NCBI RefSeq assembly: GCF_024699945.1
Contig: NZ_JAJOMY010000001.1
Coordinates: 868,001 to 932,000 of the forward strand
From: Phenylobacterium sp. J426
GTDB lineage: Bacteria; Pseudomonadota; Alphaproteobacteria; Caulobacterales; Caulobacteraceae
Length of the DNA: 64,000 bases
Reading direction: 5' to 3'
The translations under genes were made by a program, and so were the position numbers. Within the stretch, counting starts at the first letter, position 1, and every line of letters starts with the position of its first letter. Positions 37,199 to 44,255 of this stretch are shown piece after piece. The notes under the pieces were generated by a model that saw nothing but the letters and a program-made list of their open reading frames with translations, was not told the DNA's origin and did not search any database.

Positions 37199-37223
37199 GG
37201 AACTGTGAAGCTTCGAGGGCGTT
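37199..37223 (+). promoter_or_regulatory. EcfG-type promoter, plus strand (glycine-zipper lipoprotein)
   Basis: GGAAC (37199-37203) and CGTT (37220-37223), spacing 16. The downstream ATG is at 37261. Confidence 0.8.
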
Positions 37224-37260
37224 AGGCAGGCCGTGGGGGACACGTAAGGAGAGCCAAGGA

Positions 37261-37602
37261 ATGCTCAAGCCTCTTATCGCCCTCGTGGGCGCCGGCGTTC
37301 TCGCGTCGGCCTGCACCACCAGCGGGAATACGGAAGCGAACGCCGTCGGCGGCGCGGCGCTGGGCGCCCTCACCGGGGCCGCCATCGGCGCGGTGTCGGG
37401 CGACGTGGGCGTCGGCACGGGCGCGGCTGTCGGCGCCGGCGTCGGCGCGGTCGCCGGCGCGGTGAAGGGTTGCCGTGAAGACGGCGGCTGCGGCGCTGCG
37501 GCGCCGAACCGTCGCCAGTACTACGACGAGCGCGCCGGTCGTTATTACTACTACGACAGCGCGACCGGCCGCTATTACTGGGAAAACGGCACGCCTCGCT
37601 GA
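37261..37602 (+). CDS. Glycine-zipper outer-membrane lipoprotein
   Basis: A 113-aa lipoprotein. The signal ends in a lipobox (VLASAC, Cys18). Residues about 25-75 form a glycine-zipper domain (GGAALGALTGAAIGAVSGD and repeats) like those of YmgG/17-kDa surface antigen proteins. The C-terminal part has repeated Tyr-rich motifs (YYDERAGRYYYYDSATGRYY). ATG 37261 follows an AGGAG-containing leader and an exact EcfG-type promoter 38 bases upstream. Probably an envelope protein of the stress response; exact role unknown. Confidence 0.85.
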   Translation: MLKPLIALVGAGVLASACTTSGNTEANAVGGAALGALTGAAIGAVSGDVGVGTGAAVGAGVGAVAGAVKGCREDGGCGAAAPNRRQYYDERAGRYYYYDSATGRYYWENGTPR

Positions 37603-37632
37603 CGGGCTTAGACGCCTCTTTTCAGACGGCGA

Positions 37633-37664
37633 GGGCGGTCGGATACGTTTCCGGCCGCCCTTTT
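37633..37664 (+). terminator. Terminator after glycine-zipper gene
   Basis: GGGCGGTCGG (37633-37642) pairs, with one G-T pair, with CCGGCCGCCC (37651-37660), followed by TTTT. Confidence 0.7.
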
Positions 37665-37699
37665 CCGTGCGGGCAGGACATCAGGATGGGAGGGGCCTC

Positions 37700-38146
37700 A
37701 TGAGGGCGACCACGACGGGTTTGCTGATCGTGACGGCGGCGATGGCGATGGCCGGCTGCCAGACGGTGCGCGATGCGCGCGAGCGTTGGGTGAAGGCGCC
37801 TTCGCGCTGCGAGGACCAGACGGTCCAGATCTATTTCGAACCCGACCAGGCGGAGCTGACGCCAGAGGGCCGGGGCGTGATCGCCGAGGCCGCGAACATG
37901 GCGCGCGGCTGCCAGGTCGCGCGGGTCAGCGTGCTCGGGCTGGCCGACGCGGCCGGCGACCCGGCGGCGAACCTCGAACTGTCGAAGCGACGCGCCCAGT
38001 CGGTGACCGCGGCCCTGGTCGCAGCCCAGCTGCCGGCCGCCGAGTTCCAGGTGGCCGCCGCCGGCCAGGCCGGCGCCGTGACTGCGGACGGCCGCACCGC
38101 CCCGCTGCGGCGCCGGGCTGACGTCACGCTGCACATGGCGAAATAG
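37700..38146 (+). CDS. OmpA-domain lipoprotein
   Basis: A 148-aa lipoprotein. Signal peptide with lipobox MAGC (Cys20), then a compact OmpA/MotB peptidoglycan-binding fold: IYFEPDQAELTPEGRGVI is the usual first strand, followed by LGLADAAGDPAANLELSKRRA. ATG 37700 has GGGAGGGG upstream. It would sit in the outer membrane and touch peptidoglycan. It is shorter than Pal and no tol genes are nearby. No EcfG-type promoter lies directly in front of it, and a terminator separates it from the preceding gene. Confidence 0.85.
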   Translation: MRATTTGLLIVTAAMAMAGCQTVRDARERWVKAPSRCEDQTVQIYFEPDQAELTPEGRGVIAEAANMARGCQVARVSVLGLADAAGDPAANLELSKRRAQSVTAALVAAQLPAAEFQVAAAGQAGAVTADGRTAPLRRRADVTLHMAK

Positions 38147-38215
38147 GACCGCCAGACGCAGCCCAGGCCGCTCGCCGCTCCGCCGCCATGGCGGGGAGGT
38201 GAGCGCACAAGAGAA

Positions 38216-38237
38216 GGGCGGGTCCTCGGACCCGCCC
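38216..38237 (+). terminator. Terminator hairpin after OmpA-like gene
   Basis: GGGCGGGTCC (38216-38225) and GGACCCGCCC (38228-38237) form a perfect 10-bp stem with a 2-base loop. The T-tract is weak. Confidence 0.65.
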
Positions 38238-38540
38238 AGTGTGCATCATCGAGAAAAGGGGTGCGGAGACGGCAGACTGGCATGTGCGCCAGTCTCAAGT
38301 CGGGGGGGGGGCGTCGCCGCCTCCGCATGATGATAAACACAAGACCACACCAACCGTTCCGAGCGCCGAGCAACTTTTTTCGGCTTTTGTCGAGACCGGT
38401 TCGCCCAGCGCGATATTCCCTGGCGATTTCACCCATTTGCAAAGCTTGGCCGAAGGCCGGAACGCCGCTTCGCGCCCGCGCGTTTCGCTGGAGGGCGGGT
38501 GCAATGGGCGCGCCCGCGCAGAGAGAACAGGGCTCCGGTC
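38238..38540. other. Intergenic region upstream of small stress genes
   Basis: No supported gene is seen here. It holds a small hairpin (AGACTGGC..GCCAGTCT near 38275-38296), a run of ten G at 38302-38311, an AT-richer stretch, and the EcfG-type promoter at 38459-38484. The G10 run is itself prone to length error. Confidence 0.6.
38459..38484 (+). promoter_or_regulatory. EcfG-type promoter upstream of two small membrane proteins
   Basis: GGAAC (38459-38463) and CGTT (38481-38484), spacing 17. The first ATG downstream is at 38541. Confidence 0.8.
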
Positions 38541-38750
38541 ATGCGAAGTTCGTTCGTCGTCGGCAGCGGCGCGCCGCTCGCCAAGACGCCCAACCTTCGG
38601 CGGCAGGCCGCCCGGCGGCGCTGGATGGTGGTGGGCGGGATGCTCACGCTGGCCCTTGTCAGCGGCGCGATCGGCTCCCTCACCGCCGGCCGCCAAGTTC
38701 CCAACGGCTCGGTGGAAACCGGCCCGTTCAGCTACTTCCCTTACCAGTAA
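38541..38750 (+). CDS. Small single-pass membrane protein, unknown
   Basis: A 69-aa protein with a basic N-terminus (NLRRQAARRR), one membrane helix at about residues 29-47 (MVVGGMLTLALVSGAIGSL) and a short polar tail ending YFPYQ. I recognise no family. The ATG 38541 is favoured over an upstream start, which would fall close to the EcfG-type promoter. The next gene begins 10 bases after its stop, so the two form one unit. Possibly a stress-induced inner-membrane protein. Confidence 0.65.
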   Translation: MRSSFVVGSGAPLAKTPNLRRQAARRRWMVVGGMLTLALVSGAIGSLTAGRQVPNGSVETGPFSYFPYQ

Positions 38751-38760
38751 GGAGACTTCC

Positions 38761-39081
38761 ATGGCGTCCTCGACGCGCGACACTTCAAGGCCGGTCGTCG
38801 GCGCAACCCGGGCGCGGCAGGGCCGCTCCGGCCGTCACGTTCTGCTGGTCCTGGGCTTCGGCCTGCTGCTGGTGATCCTGGGCTTCACGATCGCCTACCT
38901 GTCCAACAGCGACGAAATGGGCCGCACCGCAGCGAACAACGGCCCGTCGGACCGCGCCGCGGTGTTCAACGCGCCCGAGCCCGCGCCGATCAACTCGGCC
39001 GTGGAGGGCAACAACGCCCCCGACAACCTGGCGCCTGCCGGCGGCCAGCAGCCCAACCCCTCGTCGCCGCCGGCGCAATAG
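38761..39081 (+). CDS. Small single-pass membrane protein with Pro/Asn-rich tail, unknown
   Basis: A 106-aa protein. AAGGAG lies 5 bases before ATG 38761. A basic N-terminus (ARQGRSGRH) precedes one helix (LLVLGFGLLLVILGFTIAYL, about 28-47); the rest is a disordered periplasmic tail rich in Pro, Asn, Ala (NAPEPAPINSAVEGNNAPDN). No family recognised. It is in an operon with the preceding gene and therefore under the same EcfG-type promoter. Confidence 0.7.
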   Translation: MASSTRDTSRPVVGATRARQGRSGRHVLLVLGFGLLLVILGFTIAYLSNSDEMGRTAANNGPSDRAAVFNAPEPAPINSAVEGNNAPDNLAPAGGQQPNPSSPPAQ

Positions 39082-39109
39082 GACCGCCGACGCCACAGGG
39101 AACATGAAA

Positions 39110-39140
39110 AGGGCCCCGCTCCGGATCGGAGCGGGGCCCT
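39110..39140. terminator. Bidirectional terminator between stress genes and phyR
   Basis: AGGGCCCCGCTCCG (39110-39123) pairs perfectly with CGGAGCGGGGCCCT (39127-39140), a 14-bp stem with a 3-base loop. Downstream on the plus strand is CTTCGT; upstream on the plus strand is AAAA, giving a T-tract for phyR transcripts. Confidence 0.85.
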
Positions 39141-39163
39141 CTTCGTACGCTCTGGACCTGCCC

Positions 39164-39964
39164 TCAGGCGGCCTGCTTGTTGGCCTTCCGGGGGTGGAAG
39201 AACAGCGCCTGGCCGATGGCGGCCTTCACCGTCTCGGGCTGGAACGGCTTGGTGATCAGGAAGGTGGGCTCGGGCCGCTCCCCGGTCAGCAGGCGCTCGG
39301 GGAAGGCGGTGATGAAGATCACTGGCACGTCGTAGCGCTGGAGGATGTCCTTCACCGCATCGATGCCGGAGGAGCCGTCGGCGAGCTGGATATCGGCCAG
39401 CACCAGGCCCGGCGTCTTCCGGGCGACGGCGTCGACCGCCTCGGTGCGGGTGGCGGCGATGTCGACCACGGTGTGGCCGAGCTCCTTCACCAGCGCCTCG
39501 ATGTCGGCGGCGATGACCGGCTCGTCCTCGATGATCAGCACGTCGGTGGCGAGTTCGGCGTCGATCTCGGCCTGGGCCTCGGCGATCAGCTTCTCCACCT
39601 CGGCGAAGTCGGCGCCCAGGATCTGGGCGGCCTCGGACGGGGTGAAGCCCTCGAGGGCGGTGAGCAGGAACGCCTGGCGCGAGCGCGGCGCGATTCGCAT
39701 CAGGCGACGCGTGGTGTCGTCGGCGCCGATGTCCTCTTCCTGCGGACCTTCCAGCTGCGCGCCGGAGGTGCACCAGATGGCGTGGAACACATGATAGAGC
39801 GCGACGCGCGGGGTCATGTTGGCTTCCAGCACCCGCTCGCCGGCCGCGAGGGCCTCAAGCGCGACGCGGACGTAATGGTCGCCGGTGGACTGGTCGCCCG
39901 TGAGCGCACGGGCATAACGGCGCACATAAGGAAGATGCGGCGCCAGTCGGGCTAGAAGACTCAA
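39164..39964 (-). CDS. phyR: General stress response anti-anti-sigma regulator PhyR
   Basis: A 266-aa response regulator, the usual length. The N-terminal half (about 1-130) is a sigma-like domain that mimics EcfG and binds NepR; the C-terminal receiver (about 140-260) has the acidic pair in IIEDEPV, phospho-acceptor Asp191 in VLADIQLADG and Lys in LITKPFQPE. On phosphorylation PhyR takes NepR away from EcfG. The start is TTG 39964 with GGAGGGGG upstream, giving MSLLARLAPHLPYVRRYARAL, the conserved N-terminus. It is divergent from nepR-ecfG with its own EcfG-type promoter, giving positive feedback. Confidence 0.96.
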   Translation of the reverse strand: MSLLARLAPHLPYVRRYARALTGDQSTGDHYVRVALEALAAGERVLEANMTPRVALYHVFHAIWCTSGAQLEGPQEEDIGADDTTRRLMRIAPRSRQAFLLTALEGFTPSEAAQILGADFAEVEKLIAEAQAEIDAELATDVLIIEDEPVIAADIEALVKELGHTVVDIAATRTEAVDAVARKTPGLVLADIQLADGSSGIDAVKDILQRYDVPVIFITAFPERLLTGERPEPTFLITKPFQPETVKAAIGQALFFHPRKANKQAA

Positions 39965-40050
39965 AGGTGACCCCCTCCCGTTCAACGGATCGAAAGCCGC
40001 AGCCCAGAGCAGAGGCTGCGCCCCGGCCCCTGGCTGCATAATGGTGCGAA

Positions 40051-40075
40051 AACGCCAACGAATGGAACCGGTTCC
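40051..40075 (-). promoter_or_regulatory. EcfG-type promoter of phyR
   Basis: On the minus strand GGAAC (40075-40071) and CGTT (40054-40051), spacing 16, exact consensus. The -35 is half of a GGAACCGGTTCC palindrome (40064-40075). Confidence 0.85.
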
Positions 40076-40115
40076 CTTCGCTGCCGGTTTTCCGCATCTT
40101 GTGCGTTCCGATGTT

Positions 40116-40141
40116 GGAACCCGAACGTGAGTTGAGGCGTT
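40116..40141 (+). promoter_or_regulatory. EcfG-type promoter of nepR-ecfG
   Basis: GGAAC (40116-40120) and CGTT (40138-40141), spacing 17, exact consensus. It rules out a nepR start at TTG 40140, because the start point would lie downstream of that codon. Confidence 0.85.
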
Positions 40142-40199
40142 GGACGGCGACAAGGAACCAGCGAGGGGGCGGCCTCCGCGCGAGCGGAACGCCGACGAA

Positions 40200-40388
40200 A
40201 TGATAGAACAGCGTCCTTCACCGGATCGTACCCGGCCGTCCGCGGCCCTGGACGAAGCCCGCCTGCGTCAGCAGGCGATCGGCGTGCGCCTGCGCCAGAT
40301 GTTCGACGAGGTGGTCAACGAGCAGGTGCCGGACGAATTCCTGGACATCCTGCGCAGGGCCGACGAACGCGGCGCGGGGAACGGCTGA
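40200..40388 (+). CDS. nepR: Anti-sigma factor NepR
   Basis: A 62-aa anti-sigma factor that holds EcfG inactive until phosphorylated PhyR binds it. The conserved two-helix core is RLRQMFDEVVNEQVPDEFLD. ATG 40200 is chosen over an upstream TTG because the latter overlaps the promoter -10. The N-terminal 20 residues are disordered, as in other NepR. The stop overlaps the ecfG ATG in TGATG, coupling anti-sigma and sigma translation. Confidence 0.93.
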   Translation: MIEQRPSPDRTRPSAALDEARLRQQAIGVRLRQMFDEVVNEQVPDEFLDILRRADERGAGNG

Positions 40389-40993
40389 TGAGCGAAGAAC
40401 GCCAAGCCAAGCCGCCCCGCACCGAGGCGGACGACAACGCCTTCAAGCGCGAGCTGGTCCAGCTCATTCCCCATCTGCGCGCCTTCGCCCGCACGCTGTG
40501 CGGCGACCCGGCGGCGGCCGACGATCTGGCGCAGGACGCCATGATGAAGGCCTGGGACGCGCGAGCCAGTTTCCAGATGGGCACGAACATGAAGGCCTGG
40601 ACCTTCATGATCCTGCGCAACCAGTTCTACTCGGAGAAGCGCCGGTCGTGGCGGCAGAGCCAGCTCGACCAGGAAGCGGCCGAGCGGACGCTCGTCGCGG
40701 TCGACGATCCGGAAGCTCCGGTGGCGCTGGACGAACTGCGTCAGGGCCTGGCCATGCTGCCGCCGGAACAGCGCGAAGCGCTGATCCTGGTGGGCGCAGG
40801 CGGCTTCGCCTACGAAGAAGCGGCCGACATCTGCGGCTGCGCGGTGGGCACGGTGAAGAGCCGCGTCAGCCGCGCCCGTCGGGCGCTGCACGCCATCCTC
40901 GACGAGGGCGCGTACGACCGCGACGGAGCCTCGGCCGGTGACGCCATGCGCTCTATCCTGGCGGATGCGGAACGGCTAAGCACCGTCCGCTAA
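40388..40993 (+). CDS. ecfG: EcfG-family general stress sigma factor (SigT-like)
   Basis: A 201-aa ECF sigma factor. Region 2 includes LAQDAMMKAWDARASF and MKAWTFMILRNQFYSEKRR; region 4 has LPPEQREALILVGAGGFAYEEAADICGCAVGTVKSR as a helix-turn-helix (continuous motif shown in parts: LILVGAGGFAYEEAA, then GCAVGTVKSRVSRAR). It recognises GGAAC-N16/17-CGTT, and seven such sites lie within 8 kb. It is coupled to nepR, and phyK starts 19 bases after its stop. In Caulobacter this protein is SigT. Confidence 0.95.
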   Translation: MSEERQAKPPRTEADDNAFKRELVQLIPHLRAFARTLCGDPAAADDLAQDAMMKAWDARASFQMGTNMKAWTFMILRNQFYSEKRRSWRQSQLDQEAAERTLVAVDDPEAPVALDELRQGLAMLPPEQREALILVGAGGFAYEEAADICGCAVGTVKSRVSRARRALHAILDEGAYDRDGASAGDAMRSILADAERLSTVR

Positions 40994-41012
40994 GGGACGG
41001 GACCAGCCGCCC

Positions 41013-42753
41013 ATGCTCCGACTGCCCTCAGCCTCGCTGAGCACCATCCGCGTCCGCCTGATCGCGGCGCTGGCGGCCGCGCTGCTGCCGGTGCTGATGC
41101 TGGGCGTGCTGCAGTCGGTGATCGGCTTCCAGCGCGAAGGACGCTTGCTGCGCGAGAACCTCGGCTTCGCCGCCGAGCGGAGCGCCGCGACCGCCCGGGC
41201 GCGCATGGAAAGCGCCGACGTCCTGCTCCAGACCCTGGCGCCGGGCGCGGTGGGCTTCCAGTGCGCCCAGCGCCTGGCCCAGGTGAAGTCGCGGATCCCA
41301 GGCTACGAGAACCTGATCCGGTTGGACCGGCAGGGGCGGGTCGTCTGCGCGGCCGGCAGCGTGCCGTCCGACACCCAGCGATCCAGCCGATCCTGGTTCC
41401 AGCGCCTCGCCGGCGGGGAGGACCTGGTCATCACCCGGGACCCGGGCTCGCGTTACGCGACGACGCCGGCTGTCCTGACGGCGGCGCGGGCCACGGCGGC
41501 CGACGGGCGGTTCGACGGCGCCTTCGTGGCGGTGATCGCGCTGGCCAGCCTGCAGCCGGCGGTGACCGACCCCTCCCTCCCTCCGGGCGCCGAGGTCGGC
41601 CTGGTGGAGAAGACCGGCCAGTACATCAGCATGACCAACGCCGCCGCCTTCCCGCGCCTGCCGCAGGACTGGCGGGCGAAGGTGGACGCGGCAGGGACGC
41701 TCGTCTGGTACGGCAGCGACGCGGAAGGGCGGCGTCGGGTCTATTCGGCCGCGCCGGTCGTCGGCGAGGAAGTCTATGTCGTGCTGTCCGCCCAGTCGCC
41801 CGGGATCCTGTCCTGGGCCTGGCTCAACCCCCTCACCGGGGTCCTCTTCCCGCTGCTGACCTTCGCCCTGGCGCTGACCGCCGTCTCGATGGTGACCGAT
41901 CGGGTGGTGGTGCGCTGGATCACCTATCTGCAGCGGATCGCGGCGCTCTACGCTCGCGGCCGGCTGAGCGTGCGGCCGGTGCAGGCCGAGCAGATGCCGC
42001 CCGAGATCCGCGAACTGGCCGAGACCCTCGAGGACATGGCCGACGCCATCGTGGGGCGCGACGCCAGCCTGCGCGACAACCTGGCCCAGAAGGACGCGCT
42101 CATGCGCGAGATCCACCACCGGGTGAAGAACAATCTTCAGGTGATCTCGTCGCTGTTGAACATGCAGCAGCGGTCGCTGACCGATCCCGCGGCGCGGTCA
42201 GCCATGAGCGACACGCGCCAGCGGATCACCGCTCTGGCCCTGATCTACCGCGCCCTCTACCAGGGGCCGGATCTGAAGCGGGTCGACCTCCGCCCCTTCC
42301 TCGAGGAGCTCACCGCCCAGCTGGTCGCGGGCGATCTGGCGCATGGGCCCGCCGTGCGGACCGAGCTGTCGGTGGATCCGCTGGTCATCGATCCGGACCG
42401 CCTGGGCGCCGCTGGCGCTGTTCGCCGTCGAAGCGATCACGAACGCCCAGAAGCATGCCTTCGCGGGACGCGGCGGGGTTCTGACCGTCGACTTCACGGT
42501 GCACGGCGAGGAGGCGGAACTGGCGATCTCGGACGACGGCGTCGCGAAGGCCGGCGACGACGGGCTGGAGGCCTCCGGCGTGGGCCGAACGCTGATGACC
42601 GCCTTCGCGCGGCAGCTCCGCGGCCGGGTGGAACTGAGCCGGAACGCTCAAGGCGGCGTCACCGCGCGGCTGTTCTTCCCCACTCCGGCGGCCGACGGCC
42701 ATGCCCCGCTCGCCACGGCAGACGCGGCGAAGGGGAACCAGGCCGCGGCGTAG
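41013..42753 (+). CDS. phyK: PhyK-like HisKA_2 sensor kinase, frameshifted
   Basis: A 579-aa transmembrane kinase after repair. One helix at about 12-36, a periplasmic sensor domain about 40-265, a second helix about 270-295, a HAMP-like linker, and a HisKA_2/HATPase core with the acceptor His369 in REIHHRVKNNLQVISSLL. It sits directly after ecfG, the position of phyK (CC_3474) in Caulobacter; PhyK phosphorylates PhyR. The frame breaks at GGG 42404-42406; with one base fewer, DRLAPLALFAVEAITNAQ, the N-box, is restored. The nucleotide box then reads AISDDG. Confidence 0.9.
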
Positions 42754-42758
42754 CCGTT
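42734..42758 (+). promoter_or_regulatory. EcfG-type promoter of entericidin-like gene
   Basis: GGAAC (42734-42738) and CGTT (42755-42758), spacing 16. The -35 lies inside the last codons of phyK. The next ATG is at 42796. Confidence 0.8.
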
Positions 42759-42795
42759 CCGGCGTCGCTGAATGCAACACCCCGGGAGACCGCAA

Positions 42796-42933
42796 ATGCG
42801 TAAGATCTTTGTCCTGGCGGCCATCGCCGCCAGCATGGCCGTGGCCGCCTGCAACACCGTCTCCGGCGCCGGCCGCGACGTTCAGGCGGCGGGCGCCGCC
42901 GTGACCTCGACCGCCGAAGACGCCAAGAACTAA
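42796..42933 (+). CDS. Entericidin A/B-like lipoprotein
   Basis: A 45-aa lipoprotein. It opens MRKIFVLAAIAASMAVAAC (Cys19 is the lipid site) and continues NTVSGAGRDVQAAGAAVTST, the entericidin signature (CNTxxGxGxDVxxxG). Entericidins are small stress-induced envelope lipoproteins with toxin/antidote-like behaviour in E. coli. GGGAG lies 7 bases before the ATG, and an exact EcfG-type promoter 38 bases upstream supports stress control. A terminator follows. Confidence 0.9.
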   Translation: MRKIFVLAAIAASMAVAACNTVSGAGRDVQAAGAAVTSTAEDAKN

Positions 42934-42956
42934 GGGTCCGGCAGGATCCGGATCTG

Positions 42957-42982
42957 GGCCCCGTCGCGCGAGCGGCGGGGCC
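42957..42982. terminator. Terminator between entericidin-like gene and cheR
   Basis: GGCCCCGTCGC (42957-42967) and GCGGCGGGGCC (42972-42982) pair (one G-T) around GCGA. CTTCGTCGTT follows on the plus strand. Confidence 0.75.
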
Positions 42983-42996
42983 TTCGTCGTTCCGGC

Positions 42997-43800
42997 TCAG
43001 GCCGCAGCCGTCCCCAGGGCGAACACACCGGCCTCCGAAGCCACCGGGTCCAGCCAGGCCTCGGCCGCGTCACCCAGGCCCAGGACGAGCCGACCGCCGG
43101 GCGCCAGCGTCCGGGTCAGGCCTTCCAGCACCTGCTCCCGAGCCTCGCCGGTGAAGCCCGAGAGCACGTTGCGGCACAGGATTAGGTCGAAGCGGCCCAG
43201 GCGCGACAGGTCGTCCAGAAGGTTGATCCGACGCCAGCGGACCATCTGGCGGATCCGCGGCGAGAGCACGAAGAACTCGCCCTCGCGCTCGAAATGCCGC
43301 ACCAGGCGGTGGGCCGGCAGGCCGCGCTGAACCTCGAACTGCGAATAGACGCCCGCCTGGGCCTTCTCGAGGCTGCGCTCTGAGATGTCGGACGCGAACA
43401 GTTCGACGCGATCCGCCAGCCCGGGGGTCTCGGCCAGCAACATGGCGAGGGAATAGACCTCCTGCCCAGCCCCGCAGGCGGCGCTCCACACACGTACGGG
43501 GCCCTCGGCGCGGCGGGCCAGTTCGGGCAGCACGTCGCGCGCGAGGGCCTCGAACACCGCCGGATCGCGGAAGAAGCGGGTCTCGGGCGGAACCATCGCC
43601 TCGACCATCGCCCAGATCAGCCGCTCCTCGGCGCGCTGGCGCACGCATTCGATAAAGTCGGAGAGCGCGCCGAACCCCTCGCGTCGCGCGACGGGCGCGA
43701 GGCGGCTCTCGATCAGATAGGCCTTGTCCGGATCGACGCGCAGGCCGGCCCGGCTAGCGCAGACGGCGGCCACGAGTTCGCGATCCTCGAGCGCGATCAC
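42997..43800 (-). CDS. CheR-family protein-glutamate methyltransferase
   Basis: A 267-aa SAM-dependent methyltransferase of the CheR class, which methylates chemoreceptor glutamates. The N-terminal helical domain (about 1-80) and the SAM domain are clear: VPPETRFFRDPAVFEAL, WSAACGAGQEVYSLAMLL (SAM site), LFASDISERSLEKAQ and LILCRNVLSGF. The GTG 43800 overlaps the stop of the CheY-like gene (GTGA). No receptor or cheB is near, so its target is unclear. It is the last gene of the chpT-cheY-cheR set. Confidence 0.9.
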   Translation of the reverse strand: MIALEDRELVAAVCASRAGLRVDPDKAYLIESRLAPVARREGFGALSDFIECVRQRAEERLIWAMVEAMVPPETRFFRDPAVFEALARDVLPELARRAEGPVRVWSAACGAGQEVYSLAMLLAETPGLADRVELFASDISERSLEKAQAGVYSQFEVQRGLPAHRLVRHFEREGEFFVLSPRIRQMVRWRRINLLDDLSRLGRFDLILCRNVLSGFTGEAREQVLEGLTRTLAPGGRLVLGLGDAAEAWLDPVASEAGVFALGTAAA

Positions 43801-44189
43801 GCCGCCAGGCTCCCCACGGAGGGCCCGATCAGGCCGACGAAACCCAGCTTGCCGGCCAGGATCTCGCCGTCGAACGGTTTCATGACGTATTCGTCGGCGC
43901 CCGCCTCCAGCGCCTCGCGGATGCGGGCCAGGTCGGTCTCGACGGAGCAGAAGATCACCCGCGGACGGTCGCCGCCGGGCTCGGCGCGCAGGCGGCGCAC
44001 GAACTCCAGGCCGTCCATCACCGGCATCCGCCAGTCCAGCAGGATCGCATCGGGCATGGCCGCATGGCACCAGGCCATGGCCTCGACGCCGTCGCCGGCT
44101 TCGGCCACGTCGAATCCCAGGTCCTCCAGGATCCGGCGCGCGACCTTGCGGATCACGCGGCTGTCGTCGACGACCAGGCAGGTCTTCAA
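43797..44189 (-). CDS. CheY-like single-domain response regulator
   Basis: A 130-aa receiver with no output domain. The acidic pair is in CLVVDDSRVIRKVARR, the phospho-acceptor Asp52 in AILLDWRMPVMDG, and Lys in YVMKPFDGEILAGK. It is coupled to cheR by GTGA and lies between chpT and cheR. It may adjust motility together with CheR, or receive phosphate from ChpT; the sequence cannot decide. Confidence 0.93.
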   Translation of the reverse strand: MKTCLVVDDSRVIRKVARRILEDLGFDVAEAGDGVEAMAWCHAAMPDAILLDWRMPVMDGLEFVRRLRAEPGGDRPRVIFCSVETDLARIREALEAGADEYVMKPFDGEILAGKLGFVGLIGPSVGSLAA

Positions 44190-44255
44190 GGTTCTACGTC
44201 GCCCCCTAATGAGGCGAGTTGTCGCGCAAGAGGGTTAACGCCCGGTTGGGCGGCG

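Noticed and set aside
38344..38373. A minus-strand EcfG promoter (GGAAC with TGTT at 16)
   Set aside because: The -10 is not exact and no gene on the minus strand follows.
40140..40199. A longer NepR starting at TTG 40140
   Set aside because: That codon overlaps the -10 of the exact EcfG promoter, so it would not be in the mRNA; NepR proteins are about 60 aa.
41013..42753. phyK as a pseudogene
   Set aside because: A single extra G at 42404-42406 explains the break and the downstream ATPase boxes are fully conserved.
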